A DNA stretch of 64,000 bases from Spirosoma fluviale (GCF_900230225.1 NZ_OCNH01000007.1:1-64000); one strand, 5' to 3'; counted from the stretch's first letter, positions 36,311 through 46,633 are shown. Notes: generated by a model not told the origin, from the letters alone. Made by a program: numbers and translations.

Positions 36311-36742
36311 TTAATAAAATTAAGTTTGCCCGATTATATAGTTGGTCATTTTAGTAGCCACAGACGCTCCATTGATTTCCAGATAAATCTCTACACAGCA
36401 GCGGGGGCACTTTGCAGAACTAATTCCGATTACAGTATAAGAGTAAGCCAAGGCTATGTTGTGTTGAAAAGCACTTCTAATAGCCTTGGCTTGTTTTTGA
36501 TATATACTAAATACCTAAAAATTGCCCGGGTATTTCCATTATCCGTAGACAATTTCCCCGAAGTACCTGTCTTATTGCTCATGTTTCTATTGTTGGTGAG
36601 CGCAATTTTGTGGCCTTTGTTCCAACTGTTGAGTTACGATCTTTGATTGAGAAGTTGAAAGAATGCAGTAGTTTTAGTCCTACAGGAAACAGTGACATGA
36701 ATTTGTAGTCTGGTTAATCACAAAGATTACCGGCTACCAGCC
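36311..36742. other. 432-base gap without a supported gene
   Basis: This holds the stem-loop at 36445-36492 and otherwise nothing I can identify. A 106-codon open frame here (36326-36646) contains that hairpin and has no recognisable domain, so I do not call it. The sulfatase promoter presumably lies in the last 100 bases. Confidence 0.6.
36445..36499 (+). terminator. Probable terminator downstream of the barrel-protein gene
   Basis: Perfect 13-bp arms (36445-36457 and 36480-36492) with a 22-base loop, followed by G and five T residues. It lies 134 bases after the stop codon, which would leave a long 3' untranslated region. Confidence 0.7.
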
Positions 36743-38569
36743 ATGCGTCGACACACCAACAATTTTTTTGACATGAAACCTCCTTTCTGGATTGGCATGG
36801 CCGCGCTACTCATCGGCGCATGGGTCGCCCGGCGGCCGACTATCGGCACGTCGACAGCCAATGCAACTCCAAACGTATTGTTCATTCTAACCGACGACCA
36901 GGGCTGGGGCGACCTGAGTTTGCATGGTAACCGATTCGTTGAAACGCCCAACATCGACCGGCTGGCCCACAGCGGAGCGCAGTTCGACCGCTTTTTCGTC
37001 AGCCCGCTTTGTGCGCCAACCCGCGCCAGTCTGCTCACAGGCCGCTACCACCTGCGCACGGGTACGGTATCTGTGACCCAGGGCTGGGAACGAATGCGAA
37101 GCGATGAACTCACGCTGGCCGAGGTGTTTCGTCAGAACGGATACGCCACTGGCTGTTTTGGCAAATGGCACAACGGCGAACACACGCCCGAAGACCCAAA
37201 CGGGCAGGGATTTGACGAGTTTCTGGGCTTTTGTGCGGGCCACTGGAATAATTACTTCGATACCGACCTTCAGCATAACGACCGGATGGTGTCCACAAAA
37301 GGATTCATTACCGACGTACTGACCGATGCCGCCCTGCACTTCATTGGCAAAAATAAATCCCGGCCTTTCTTCTGTTATGTACCGTTCAACGCCCCCCACA
37401 GCCCGCACCAGGTGCCCGACCGTTATTTTGACAAGTACAAGGCAAAAGGCCTCAACGATGAGGAAGCCAGCATCTACGGCATGGTCGAGAACCTGGACGA
37501 TAACGTGGGGCGACTGCTGACAAGATTGGACCAATTGGGTTTGGCCCAAAATACGATTGTTGTATTTGCGACCGACAACGGCCCGAACGGCCACCGCTTC
37601 AACGGCGACATGAAGGGGATCAAAGGGTCGGTGGACGAAGGGGGTATGCGCGTGCCGCTGTTTGTGCGCTGGCCGGGTGTTATCCGCCCCCAAACCCAAA
37701 TTAAACCAAATGCGGCCCACATCGACCTGATGCCAACACTGGTCGACTTATGCGCTCTGCGCTTTACGGCGGCCCACCCACTCGATGGCCACAGCCTCGC
37801 GGGACTGTTAACGGGCCGAACGGACACACTTCCCGACCGAATGCTGTTTACACACGTAGCCGGGACAGCCACGAACCCACTTCCTGCCGAGCCAGGGGGT
37901 GTTCGCACGGCTCAATACCGCCTGGTACGGCAAAAAGGGCAGACCCAACTTTACGATATGCTCCACGACCCCTCTCAAACGACTGATTTGGCGGCTGGGG
38001 AGCCTCGGCAGGTGAAAACGCTGCAAGCTGCTTACGACCGCTGGTTCCGGGATGCGTCACAACGTATAAATTTTTCCCGACCCGCAGCGGTGGCGGGTCG
38101 GCGGGTGCTGTTGCAGGCACCAGAAGCCCGCTTTTCGGGTAAAATACGGTACAAACAGGGCAACGGCTGGGCCAATGACTGGCTCATCAACTGGCAGTCG
38201 CCCGCCGATTCAATTTGGTGGGATGTCGTGGTGGAGCGGCCTGGATCATACCAACTGAGCCTGCAGTATACCGCTCCCGATGCGGCTCGCGGAACGATTC
38301 TTACCCTTACAACCAATAAGCAAACACTGCAACAAACCATAAACCGCAGCTTCGACCCACCCCTGAAACCCAGCCCCGACCGGATTCCGCGCAAGGAAGT
38401 GTACGAGAAGGCATGGGCATGGCTGCCACTGGGCAGGCTGGAATTACCCAGTGGCAATCACCGGATTCTGCTGCGGGCAACATCGGTGCCGAAAGAGCAG
38501 GTAGCCGAGGTAAAGGCGTTGCTGCTGACATTTCAAGGTACTCCGGCACCTGTCCGCACACAAAACTAA
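36743..38569 (+). CDS. Type I sulfatase (arylsulfatase family) with C-terminal beta domain
   Basis: A 608-aa exported sulfatase. Metal site ILTDDQGWGDL (~residue 48). Cys90 in LCAPTRASLLTG is the formylglycine site (CxPxR). CFGKWHNG and ATDNGPNGHR give the remaining active-site residues. After the sulfatase core (to ~430) an extra ~170-residue beta-rich part (RVLLQAPEARFSGKIRYKQG, VVVERPGSYQLSL) looks like a sugar-binding module. The start is either ATG 36743 or 36773; the second gives a cleaner signal segment. It precedes a sigma/FecR/SusC operon and may release the sugar that operon uses. Confidence 0.9.
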   Translation: MRRHTNNFFDMKPPFWIGMAALLIGAWVARRPTIGTSTANATPNVLFILTDDQGWGDLSLHGNRFVETPNIDRLAHSGAQFDRFFVSPLCAPTRASLLTGRYHLRTGTVSVTQGWERMRSDELTLAEVFRQNGYATGCFGKWHNGEHTPEDPNGQGFDEFLGFCAGHWNNYFDTDLQHNDRMVSTKGFITDVLTDAALHFIGKNKSRPFFCYVPFNAPHSPHQVPDRYFDKYKAKGLNDEEASIYGMVENLDDNVGRLLTRLDQLGLAQNTIVVFATDNGPNGHRFNGDMKGIKGSVDEGGMRVPLFVRWPGVIRPQTQIKPNAAHIDLMPTLVDLCALRFTAAHPLDGHSLAGLLTGRTDTLPDRMLFTHVAGTATNPLPAEPGGVRTAQYRLVRQKGQTQLYDMLHDPSQTTDLAAGEPRQVKTLQAAYDRWFRDASQRINFSRPAAVAGRRVLLQAPEARFSGKIRYKQGNGWANDWLINWQSPADSIWWDVVVERPGSYQLSLQYTAPDAARGTILTLTTNKQTLQQTINRSFDPPLKPSPDRIPRKEVYEKAWAWLPLGRLELPSGNHRILLRATSVPKEQVAEVKALLLTFQGTPAPVRTQN

Positions 38570-38892
38570 GCGATAAGCACCCTGCCGTATTCCATTTTTG
38601 GGAGTGGCTTAATTTCATTTATCCGCGAAGAAAAACTGATTAGTGAATAGACTGATCCCTCGCACTGTATTAGTGTCAGGCTAGTTACAGCTCAGTGTTC
38701 TCTGTGCCGCAGGGCGGACCGTCTCTGTGGTTAATAGATTTTTCAGGTAACTCCCCGGCCTGTAAATATCCGCCCGAAAAGTCTTCAGAGAGCCACTTAT
38801 TACAATTATTTCATATTTTATAAAAAAATAATCTTAATTCAGAGGTTAAGTTTCCTTTGAAAGCTGCTCATGGTATAAAGCCCCATGGAGCA
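38570..38892. other. 323-base gap before the sigma factor gene
   Basis: No gene is seen. Around 38690-38740 there are short pieces (TTCTCTGTGCC and TCTCTGTGGTTAA) that read like remnants of a degenerate dispersed repeat. The last 80 bases are AT-rich (TTTCATATTTTATAAAA) and probably hold the operon promoter, though no exact TAnnTTTG is found. Confidence 0.5.
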
Positions 38893-39492
38893 ATGAGCAG
38901 ACGGCTACCCCCAAACGACGCACAACAACTTTGGCAGGAATACAGGTCGGGCGATATGTACGCCCTCGCGAAGATCATGCAAAGTCATTACTCCGACCTT
39001 TTCCATTGGGGTATGCGGCTCCATGCCGACCGGGAGTTTGTGAAAGACTGCATTCAGGAAATCTTTCTGAACCTCTGGAAGATGCAGGAGTCCATCCGCC
39101 CGGTCGATAACGTGCGGGCATATCTGCTCGTCGTGCTCAAAAGCCGCATGTTGCGGGAGCTGGCAAAAAAACAAACAGCCTATAATTCGTCGGTTTCCGA
39201 TGAATACGCGTTCTCGGTCGAATTTGCGGCCGACGTCCACCTCATCGAAGAGGAGCACGAAATCTACCAGACCCGCAAGCTGGAGTACGGCATCAACCAT
39301 CTGCCCAACCGGCAGAAAGAGCTTATCTATCTTCGTTTTTACCAGAATCTAAGTTTCGAACAGATCGCGGATGTCATGCATCTGGGTCGTCAATCGGTGT
39401 ATAATCTGCTCCAGAAATCCCTCAACAGCCTCCGAAAGAACTGGACGGTCAATGGACTTGGGTTGGTGTTTTACTTTCTGACCGGAGCCTGA
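38893..39492 (+). CDS. ECF-type RNA polymerase sigma-70 factor
   Basis: A 199-aa sigma factor with region 2 (YSDLFHWGMRLHADREFVKDCIQEIFLNLW, ~35-75) and region 4 (INHLPNRQKELIYLRFYQNLSFEQIADVMHL, ~135-175) and no region 3. The partner FecR gene starts 48 bases downstream. It probably directs transcription of the following SusC operon when released by its anti-sigma factor. The ATG at 38893 is chosen over a TTG at 38857. Confidence 0.93.
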   Translation: MSRRLPPNDAQQLWQEYRSGDMYALAKIMQSHYSDLFHWGMRLHADREFVKDCIQEIFLNLWKMQESIRPVDNVRAYLLVVLKSRMLRELAKKQTAYNSSVSDEYAFSVEFAADVHLIEEEHEIYQTRKLEYGINHLPNRQKELIYLRFYQNLSFEQIADVMHLGRQSVYNLLQKSLNSLRKNWTVNGLGLVFYFLTGA

Positions 39493-39540
39493 GCAGCCCG
39501 CTAACGGTATCATCAACCCATTGGAACGCACCCAACAGCC

Positions 39541-40659
39541 ATGAAGCCTTACGAATCATACACAATAGACGACTTTATTCAGGACGAAGATTTTCGGGAC
39601 TGGGTGCAGGGCAACAGCAATCGCGAGTCGTTCTGGCTGTCTTTTCTTCAGCAATATCCCGAACAGTGGGAGACGTTCAAACACGCCGAACGCTTTATCC
39701 GGGCAACGAATGTTACTGACGAACGGCTCAGCGAAGCCGAAGTCAGAAAAGAAGCCAACCGGTTCATTGAACGGGCAAGCGCTTTTATACCCGTCCGCCA
39801 CCCGGCGAAAGCACCCCGAAACACCGAACAGTCAACCGTTTCCCCGTTCGACTTTCGCTGGAAATTAGCCCTTGCCACGCTCCTGACTGTCGTTTTAGGG
39901 ATAAGCTGGTATTTGTCACGACCAGACTTAATTCAGCCTTTCCCGCATCTGGCCGAAGCTTCCAAAAAACAACTGGTTGAAACCATCAACGATACGCAGC
40001 AGCCGTTGCGGGTGGTCCTGAATGATAGTTCTGAAGTGCTGCTCAGCCCGAAAAGCCGACTCCGGTACCCGGCACAGTTTACGGGAAATTCACGAACTGT
40101 GTACCTGACCGGCGAGGCCAGTTTTTCGGTGAAGCGACAAAGCCAGCCGTTTATGGTGTTCACCGGCGAAATGGTTACCAGAGTGCTGGGTACCCGCTTT
40201 GTCGTACGCGCCTTCGACCTCGACCGGAACATCACCGTACAGGTACTTTCGGGAAAAGTGTCGGTCTACAAGGCAAAAGCGAAACAAGAACCAGTCAGTA
40301 AGGAGGTTAGCGGGCTAATTCTCTACGCGAACCAAGCCGCTCTCTTCGAAAAAACAGTGGGCAATCTCACCAAAACGCTGGTAGCCAATCCGTCGTTGCT
40401 CATCAAATCCGAGAAAGAAGCTTCGTTCGTGTACGATGAAGTGCCCTTGCCGGTGATTTTACGGGAGTTGGAGAAAAGCTACGGCATTCCAATTCAGTTC
40501 GATGAGCAGAATTTTGCTGCCAGCCGGATCACGGCTACGCTTTCCAGCGAGTCGCTCTACGAAAAGCTGGATCTGCTTTGTAAAGCAGCCTCCGCGAGTT
40601 ACGAAATAACCGATGGCCAGATCGTGATCAGTCCCCAGAGAGTCCACGCCCAAAAGTAA
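39541..40659 (+). CDS. FecR-type anti-sigma factor
   Basis: A 372-aa inner-membrane regulator. The cytoplasmic N-terminal part (~1-105) would bind the sigma factor. One membrane segment (WKLALATLLTVVLGISWYL, ~110-128) leads to the periplasmic FecR domain (QPLRVVLNDSSEVLLSPKSRL to about residue 245). The C-terminal DUF4974 domain (FVYDEVPLPVILRELEKSYG) starts around residue 300. In this family the periplasmic part hears from the STN domain of a TonB-linked receptor, here encoded directly downstream. Confidence 0.95.
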   Translation: MKPYESYTIDDFIQDEDFRDWVQGNSNRESFWLSFLQQYPEQWETFKHAERFIRATNVTDERLSEAEVRKEANRFIERASAFIPVRHPAKAPRNTEQSTVSPFDFRWKLALATLLTVVLGISWYLSRPDLIQPFPHLAEASKKQLVETINDTQQPLRVVLNDSSEVLLSPKSRLRYPAQFTGNSRTVYLTGEASFSVKRQSQPFMVFTGEMVTRVLGTRFVVRAFDLDRNITVQVLSGKVSVYKAKAKQEPVSKEVSGLILYANQAALFEKTVGNLTKTLVANPSLLIKSEKEASFVYDEVPLPVILRELEKSYGIPIQFDEQNFAASRITATLSSESLYEKLDLLCKAASASYEITDGQIVISPQRVHAQK

Positions 40660-40707
40660 CCGCTCCGCAAAAGAGCCTGATTCTGAACGTATAACCCTTA
40701 TAAAACT

Positions 40708-43700
40708 ATGAACAAACACCTTTCCGGGCAATTCTGGGCAAAACTTATGCGGTTTTCACTAACACAGAGTTTAGTTATGTTCTTGCTTGTGGGTGTGTCG
40801 TACGCCCATTCGACAAACGCTCAGGAATACCTGAAAAAACGCCTGACCCTTCATGCCGAAAATCAGGAGATCAAAAAGGTATTGGCTGAGATTGAAAAAG
40901 CGACCGGTGTGCAGTTTGTTTACAGCTCGCAGGTAATCGAGCCGAAGCAAAAAATAAGTATCCAGGCCACAAACGCCACGCTGGAAGAGGTACTGATCAA
41001 GTATTTCAAACCCCTGAAAGTGGATTATGAGCTGGTGGGCCGGAAACTGGTTTTGTCGGCGGTAGTTCCACCAAACTCACAAACCGGCTTTATTAGTCCG
41101 GTAGAGAATGTTATGGAGACTGTAGCGCCCAAACGATTGGTGTCGGGGAAGGTAAGCGATGAGAAAGGAGCTGGTTTACCGGGCGTCAGTGTACTGGTAA
41201 AGGGATTACAGCGCGGCACCACCACCAACGCCGAAGGAAACTTCCAGCTCGACATTCCCGATGAGGGCGCTCCCGTGCTGGTATTCAGCTTTGTGGGGTA
41301 CGAAGCCAAAGAGGTAATTGTTGGAAACCAGTCGGTTGTGCGCGTTTCGCTGGCTCCCGAAAGTAAAGCTCTGGGCGAAGTGGTTGTAACGGCATTGGGC
41401 ATTAAAAAGCAGGCCAAAAGCATTGGCTATGCCACCTCTACGGTCACGTCGGATCAAATCACGATCAACCGCACCGCCAATTTCATGAACGCCCTGCAAG
41501 GCAAAATTCCGGGAGTAAACATCACGTCCCTGGGGTCAGGCCCCGCAGGAACCAGCAAAATCCGGATACGGGGGCAGTCGTCCTTTGGCGGCAACAACTC
41601 CCCGCTGATTGTGGTCAATGGTGTGCCTATCGACAACACCAACTACGGTGCCAGGGGCGATGTATCGGAAAGAGGCAGCAACCGCACCTCCGACAGCGGG
41701 GACGGCCTGAGCAGCATCAACCCCGACAATATCGAAACCATGACCGTGCTGAAAGGCGCGGCTGCTTCGGCGCTGTACGGCTCCCGCGCCAAAGACGGCG
41801 TTATCATGATTACGACCAAAACCCGGGGAGCCGGGTCAGGTATCGGTCTCGAATACAACACCAACTTCACGACCGACACCCCGCTGGACTATACCGATTA
41901 CCAGTACGAATACGGGCAGGGCGAGAATGGCGTTCGGCCCACGGCCCCCTTTCCAACGTCGGGCCAGTGGAGCTTTGGTGAGAAATTTCAGCCGGGCATG
42001 ACCCACACTCTGTTCGATGGCGTGGTAGTGCCTTATGAGCCACAGCGCAACCAGATTACGAAGTATTACCGTACCGGCCAAACCTGGACGAACACCCTTA
42101 CGCTGTCGTCGGGGGGCGAATTTGGTGGCTTTAGTCTGTCGCTTTCCAATCTGGACAACAAGACGATTCTGCCCGGTTCGGGCTATAACCGCAAAACGAT
42201 CAACTTGGGATTTACGCAAACGCTGGCCAAAAAGCTGACGGTTTCGGGAAACATCAACTACTCGAACGAGTCCCGTACCAATCCGCCGAACATCGCCGAG
42301 CAGGATTATAGCCCGGTTGTGCTGTTCAACATGGCAAATTCCATGCCGCTGGATCTGCTGGAAAAATACGCGTCCGATGCCCAGGGCAACGAAGTCGTCT
42401 GGTCGAGGTTCACGAACCGAACCAATCCGTACTTCGCCCTCAAACGCTTTGAGAATGTTCGCAACGACCGTATTTTCGGTAACCTGACCGCCCGCTATAA
42501 TTTTACCGACTGGCTGTTTCTTCAGGCGCGGGTAGGTCAGGATTACTACTCGCGTGAGCAGGATTACAACCTCCCCACCGGCAGCCAGCGACAGCCCGCA
42601 GCCCCCGCCGGTTTCGTGAATGGCCAGTATGTGCAGGACGCCCGGAACGTCCGCGAACTCAATACCGACTTTCTGCTGGGTGCCAACCGCACCTTCGGCG
42701 TTATCGGGGTGAACGTAAATGCCGGGGGTAACCAGATGTACCGTCGAATCAGCCGACATAACGTCTTTGTGCAGGATTTCTACACCCGCAACCTATATAC
42801 CATCGGCAATGGACGCCAGCGCGACGCCACCTACGAATTTTCTGAGCGTCAGGTCAACTCGGTTTACGGCTCGGCAGAGGTATCGTACAAGGACTTTCTG
42901 TTCGTAAACGGAACCGTCCGAAACGACTGGTTTTCTACCCTTTCGGCCGAAAACCGGAGCATTTTGTATCCGTCTGTAACCGCCAGTTTTGTATTTTCTC
43001 AAGCATTTGCCAATGCTCTGCCCGGCTGGATTTCGTTCGGAAAAATCAGGGCAGCCTACGCCGAAGTGGGCAGCGATACGGATGTACAACCCTACGCTAA
43101 CAACCTGTTTTACGGAATCAATGCCCAGCAGTTCCCCTCCCCCAGTGGAACCGCCCAGCCGCTGGCCAGTATCAGCGGTTCGACGGTGCCCAACGCCAAT
43201 CTGCGCCCCATGCGCGTATCCGAAAAGGAGGTCGGCCTGGAGTTGAAACTGTTCAACAATCGAATTGGACTCGACCTGACCTATTACGACAAACTCTCCT
43301 CCGACCAGATCCTGCGAGCCCAAACCTCCGATGCGGGTGGTTACCTGACACAATTGATTAACGTTGGCAAAAGCCAGAATCAGGGGTTCGAAATGCTGCT
43401 GACGTTCTCGCCCCTTAAGCGGGCTACTTTCAACTGGGATGTGAACGTAAATGCGGCCTATAACAAGACTAAAGTGCTTGATCTGGGCACCAGTGTCAGC
43501 GACAACATGATCACCGTGGGCACCGGCGACTTTACCGGCGAACTCCGGCAGGTGGTGGGCTTGCCAATGGGCCAGCTCTTTGGTTTCGGTTACCTCCGCG
43601 ACGCCCAGGGCCGTCAGGTGTTTGACGTAGGCAACGGGCGACCCCTGCGAACGCCCACCCAAATCAGCTTTGGTAGCGCCCTGCCCTTGTGGGTGGGCGG

Positions 43701-44211
43701 CATTACCAACAGCTTTACTTACAAAGGTGTCAGCCTGTCGTTTCTGATCGACTTCAAGCTGGGGAATAAGATGATTTCCGGCTCGAACCATAATGCCTGG
43801 CGGCACGGTTTGCACAAAGCCACGCTGGTTGGCCGGGAGCAGGGATTTGTCATTGGCAACGGCGTCAATCCAAACGGCGAAGTCAACCAGACCAAGTCGG
43901 GCGTGCAGGCGTATTACGAAACCGTTCGGTCGCAGAACATTGCCGAAGAGTTTGTGTACAATGCCGGTCTTTGGCAGTTGCGGCAGATCACGCTGGGCTA
44001 TGACTTCAGCAAATTCCTCCCGTCCACGATTCCGTTCATCAAGGGAATCCGGCTTAATGCCGTGGCGAATAATGTGGCGGTGATCAAAAAATGGGTACCT
44101 AATATTCACCCGGAGCAGTTTGGCTTCCCGTCCGATAACCTGATTGGCCTCGAAGCCACCGGACTGCCCGTCACCCGCAGCGTAGGTTTCAATCTCAATC
44201 TCCGCTTTTAA
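40708..44211 (+). CDS. SusC/RagA-family TonB-linked outer-membrane receptor with STN domain
   Basis: An 1167-aa TonB-dependent transporter. Signal peptide to ~residue 40, then an STN domain (QEIKKVLAEIEKATGVQFVY, ~52-118) that signals to FecR. A carboxypeptidase-regulatory-like domain (VSGKVSDEKGAGLPGVSVLV, ~145-225) follows, then TonB box and plug (LGEVVVTALGIKKQAKSIG) and the barrel. It forms a lidded uptake complex with the SusD-like lipoprotein. The operon downstream suggests the cargo contains glucarate or a related acidic sugar; that is inference. Confidence 0.97.
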   Translation: MNKHLSGQFWAKLMRFSLTQSLVMFLLVGVSYAHSTNAQEYLKKRLTLHAENQEIKKVLAEIEKATGVQFVYSSQVIEPKQKISIQATNATLEEVLIKYFKPLKVDYELVGRKLVLSAVVPPNSQTGFISPVENVMETVAPKRLVSGKVSDEKGAGLPGVSVLVKGLQRGTTTNAEGNFQLDIPDEGAPVLVFSFVGYEAKEVIVGNQSVVRVSLAPESKALGEVVVTALGIKKQAKSIGYATSTVTSDQITINRTANFMNALQGKIPGVNITSLGSGPAGTSKIRIRGQSSFGGNNSPLIVVNGVPIDNTNYGARGDVSERGSNRTSDSGDGLSSINPDNIETMTVLKGAAASALYGSRAKDGVIMITTKTRGAGSGIGLEYNTNFTTDTPLDYTDYQYEYGQGENGVRPTAPFPTSGQWSFGEKFQPGMTHTLFDGVVVPYEPQRNQITKYYRTGQTWTNTLTLSSGGEFGGFSLSLSNLDNKTILPGSGYNRKTINLGFTQTLAKKLTVSGNINYSNESRTNPPNIAEQDYSPVVLFNMANSMPLDLLEKYASDAQGNEVVWSRFTNRTNPYFALKRFENVRNDRIFGNLTARYNFTDWLFLQARVGQDYYSREQDYNLPTGSQRQPAAPAGFVNGQYVQDARNVRELNTDFLLGANRTFGVIGVNVNAGGNQMYRRISRHNVFVQDFYTRNLYTIGNGRQRDATYEFSERQVNSVYGSAEVSYKDFLFVNGTVRNDWFSTLSAENRSILYPSVTASFVFSQAFANALPGWISFGKIRAAYAEVGSDTDVQPYANNLFYGINAQQFPSPSGTAQPLASISGSTVPNANLRPMRVSEKEVGLELKLFNNRIGLDLTYYDKLSSDQILRAQTSDAGGYLTQLINVGKSQNQGFEMLLTFSPLKRATFNWDVNVNAAYNKTKVLDLGTSVSDNMITVGTGDFTGELRQVVGLPMGQLFGFGYLRDAQGRQVFDVGNGRPLRTPTQISFGSALPLWVGGITNSFTYKGVSLSFLIDFKLGNKMISGSNHNAWRHGLHKATLVGREQGFVIGNGVNPNGEVNQTKSGVQAYYETVRSQNIAEEFVYNAGLWQLRQITLGYDFSKFLPSTIPFIKGIRLNAVANNVAVIKKWVPNIHPEQFGFPSDNLIGLEATGLPVTRSVGFNLNLRF

Positions 44212-44253
44212 GTGCCCACGGCCCACATTCTCAACCCATCAAAACGGACTATC

Positions 44254-45783
44254 ATGAAAACGATCCATAAATACGTACCAGGCTTAACCCTCCTTGTCTT
44301 TCTGCTGGTCTCCTGCGACAAAGGGTTCGACCAGATGAACGTCAACCCCATTGCACTGACGGGCGTTGAACCGGCCTTTCAGTTGAATACCGCCATCCTC
44401 AACAGTGTTCCGGGCTACGGCAACCTCAGCTACGAAACCACCATCGTGAAGCAGATGATTACGCCCTTCAGCGGTCAGGGGTCGGCGGCTAACTTTAATC
44501 AGGACAATCGCAACGTGGCTGCGGGCAACTGGAACACCTTTTACCAGTCGGTCATCAAGGAATTGACGGATGTTGTCACGAAAACCAAAGACGATCCAAC
44601 CCGCACGAATCTGTACAACATGGCCCGGATCTGGCGAGCGTATTCGTTCATGATCCTGACGGACACCTACGGCGATATTCCTTATGCCCAGGCCGGAAAA
44701 AGTTATCTGGAAGGCATTGTTGCCCCCGTTTACGACACCCAGGAAGCCGTTTATACGAACCTCCTAACCGAACTCGATGCGGCCTCAGCGGCTATGGACG
44801 CCACCAAAACCAAAGTAGCCAGCGATATTCTGTACGATGGCGATGTGGTGAAATGGAAGCGACTGGGCTATTCTATTCTCCTGCGGACTGCCATGCGCCT
44901 GTCGAAAGTGAACCCGACCAAAGCCGCCGAATACGTGGCCAAAGCGGTAGCCGGTGGCGTTATGCAGTCCAACGACGACAACGCCATCATCCGTCATACG
45001 GCCAGCTTCACCAATCCCGTTGGCTCTCAGTTGAACGGCGGACAGTCAGCCTTCTTCTACCTGGCCGATGATTTCGTCAGCTACCTGAGCAAAACCAACG
45101 ACCCGCGTCTGGCTTCCATTGCGGTTCGTTACGTGGGTGCCACCAGTGGTGCTCAACAGGTGGAATCGAGAGCCAACCGGACACCGGCCGCTCAGATTGG
45201 CGCTCCGCTGGGTTACGATAATACGACCATCAGTGCGGCCGTTACGGCCAGCAAACTGGCGAGTTTATGGGACTACAGCCAGCTCGACAGAACGAGGATG
45301 GCGGCTCTGCTGGCTCCCAGCTTTCTGGTTACCTATGCTCAAACGCAGCTTTTACTGGCCGAAGCCGCCTTCCGAAAATGGATAACCGGCGACCCGGCCA
45401 CGTTGTACGCCAACGGTATCCGGTCGCATATGCGGCAACTGGCTATTTACGGAGCCAGCACCGCCGTTCCCGATGCCGCCATTACGACTTATTTACAGGC
45501 CAATCCGCTAACGACGGGTCAGGAACTGGAGCAGATCAACACCCAATATTGGGTCGCGTCTTTCCTGATCGGCCCGGAAACCTGGGCCAACTTCCGCCGG
45601 TCGGGCTTCCCGGTTCTGAAACCAAATCCATACCCCGGAAGCGACCTTAAAACGGAGCCGTTCATCCGTCGGCTAACCTATACCGATGCCGAGCTGAACG
45701 TCAACAAAGTCAATGTGCAACAGGCCATTAGCCGACAGGGTCCGAATCTGCTCGACACCCGAATCTGGTGGGATAAGAAGTAA
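44254..45783 (+). CDS. SusD/RagB-family nutrient-binding lipoprotein (SusD-like 2 type)
   Basis: A 509-aa outer-membrane lipoprotein that forms the lid over the SusC-like channel. The lipobox is LVSC in MKTIHKYVPGLTLLVFLLV, then CDKGFDQMNVNPIAL. TYGDIPYAQAG and the helical WKRLGYSILLRTAMRLSKVNP are typical of the SusD-like 2 group. ATG 44254 is the start; the longer frame reads back to the SusC stop. The spacing (42 bases after susC) fits one transcript. Confidence 0.95.
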   Translation: MKTIHKYVPGLTLLVFLLVSCDKGFDQMNVNPIALTGVEPAFQLNTAILNSVPGYGNLSYETTIVKQMITPFSGQGSAANFNQDNRNVAAGNWNTFYQSVIKELTDVVTKTKDDPTRTNLYNMARIWRAYSFMILTDTYGDIPYAQAGKSYLEGIVAPVYDTQEAVYTNLLTELDAASAAMDATKTKVASDILYDGDVVKWKRLGYSILLRTAMRLSKVNPTKAAEYVAKAVAGGVMQSNDDNAIIRHTASFTNPVGSQLNGGQSAFFYLADDFVSYLSKTNDPRLASIAVRYVGATSGAQQVESRANRTPAAQIGAPLGYDNTTISAAVTASKLASLWDYSQLDRTRMAALLAPSFLVTYAQTQLLLAEAAFRKWITGDPATLYANGIRSHMRQLAIYGASTAVPDAAITTYLQANPLTTGQELEQINTQYWVASFLIGPETWANFRRSGFPVLKPNPYPGSDLKTEPFIRRLTYTDAELNVNKVNVQQAISRQGPNLLDTRIWWDKK

Positions 45784-45816
45784 AGTAAAGCCCCGTTCAT
45801 TTCCCCTTTAGTGGCC

Positions 45817-46590
45817 ATGAAGAATTTAAAAAAACGACTTAAACAAGGCGAAACGCTCAACGGCTGCTGGCTGAATCTGGGCAGTCCGCTCACCGCCGAA
45901 ATCGTTGGGCAGGCCGGTTTCGACTGGGTCCTCATCGACCTCGAACACGGGGCCGGGTCCGAGAAAGACGCCCTGTATCAACTACAGGCCCTTGAGCATA
46001 CGGCCGCCGGGGTCATAGTGCGGGTAGAAAGTGCCGAAAGCCAGCGGATTCACCGGGTGCTCGACATGGGTGCTGAAGGGATTATGTGTCCAAAAATTTC
46101 CAATCCGGCCGAAGCGCAGAAGGTAGTGAACGGGCTTCATTACCCACCGCATGGCAGCCGGGGGGTGGCCAAAATGGTACGGGCAACGGGTTTTGCTCAA
46201 AATTTCAACCAGTATTACGAAGAGTCGCGGGATACGATTCTGGGCGTGGTGCAAATTGAAACGGTCGAAGTGCTGAACCACCTCGACGAAGTGGCGGCTA
46301 TGGACGGTGTCGACGTGCTGTTCATCGGGCCCGCCGACCTGTCGATGGAGTTGGGCATTTTCGGGCAGTTCGATCATCCCCGGTTCAAGGAAGCCTTGCA
46401 GGAAACGGTCAATGCCGCCCAGAAAGCGGGTAAAGCCACCGGTATTCTGTTCTTCAATCCCGATGACTACCAGCGATACCATGACCTCGGCATCCGGCTG
46501 ATCGCCTGCGGAGCCGACGCCACGTTTGTCGCCGACGGTGCCCGCAATCTGGCCAAAAAGCTGGACGGATTCAGAGCTGTTTATAGATAA
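45817..46590 (+). CDS. HpcH/HpaI aldolase, probably 5-dehydro-4-deoxyglucarate aldolase
   Basis: A 257-aa class II pyruvate aldolase. FDWVLIDLEHG, the metal-site block AEGIMCPKISNPAEAQ and FIGPADLSMELG are family motifs. Placed between SusD and GntP in an operon with glucarate dehydratase and GarR, it most likely splits 5-dehydro-4-deoxy-D-glucarate into pyruvate and tartronate semialdehyde, as GarL does. HpaI-type substrates cannot be excluded from sequence alone. ATG 45817 is preferred to the GTG two codons upstream. Confidence 0.9.
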   Translation: MKNLKKRLKQGETLNGCWLNLGSPLTAEIVGQAGFDWVLIDLEHGAGSEKDALYQLQALEHTAAGVIVRVESAESQRIHRVLDMGAEGIMCPKISNPAEAQKVVNGLHYPPHGSRGVAKMVRATGFAQNFNQYYEESRDTILGVVQIETVEVLNHLDEVAAMDGVDVLFIGPADLSMELGIFGQFDHPRFKEALQETVNAAQKAGKATGILFFNPDDYQRYHDLGIRLIACGADATFVADGARNLAKKLDGFRAVYR

Positions 46591-46633
46591 GAATTTGTGA
46601 AACTACCCCCTCCTAACTTTTATTTTTCCCTGA

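Noticed and set aside
36326-36646. 106-codon open frame with a hydrophobic end
   Set aside because: It contains a good terminator hairpin (36445-36492) and lacks any family or signal features.
42793-44226. 477-codon open frame antisense to the SusC gene
   Set aside because: Same reason: a shadow of a GC-biased real gene with no recognisable motif.
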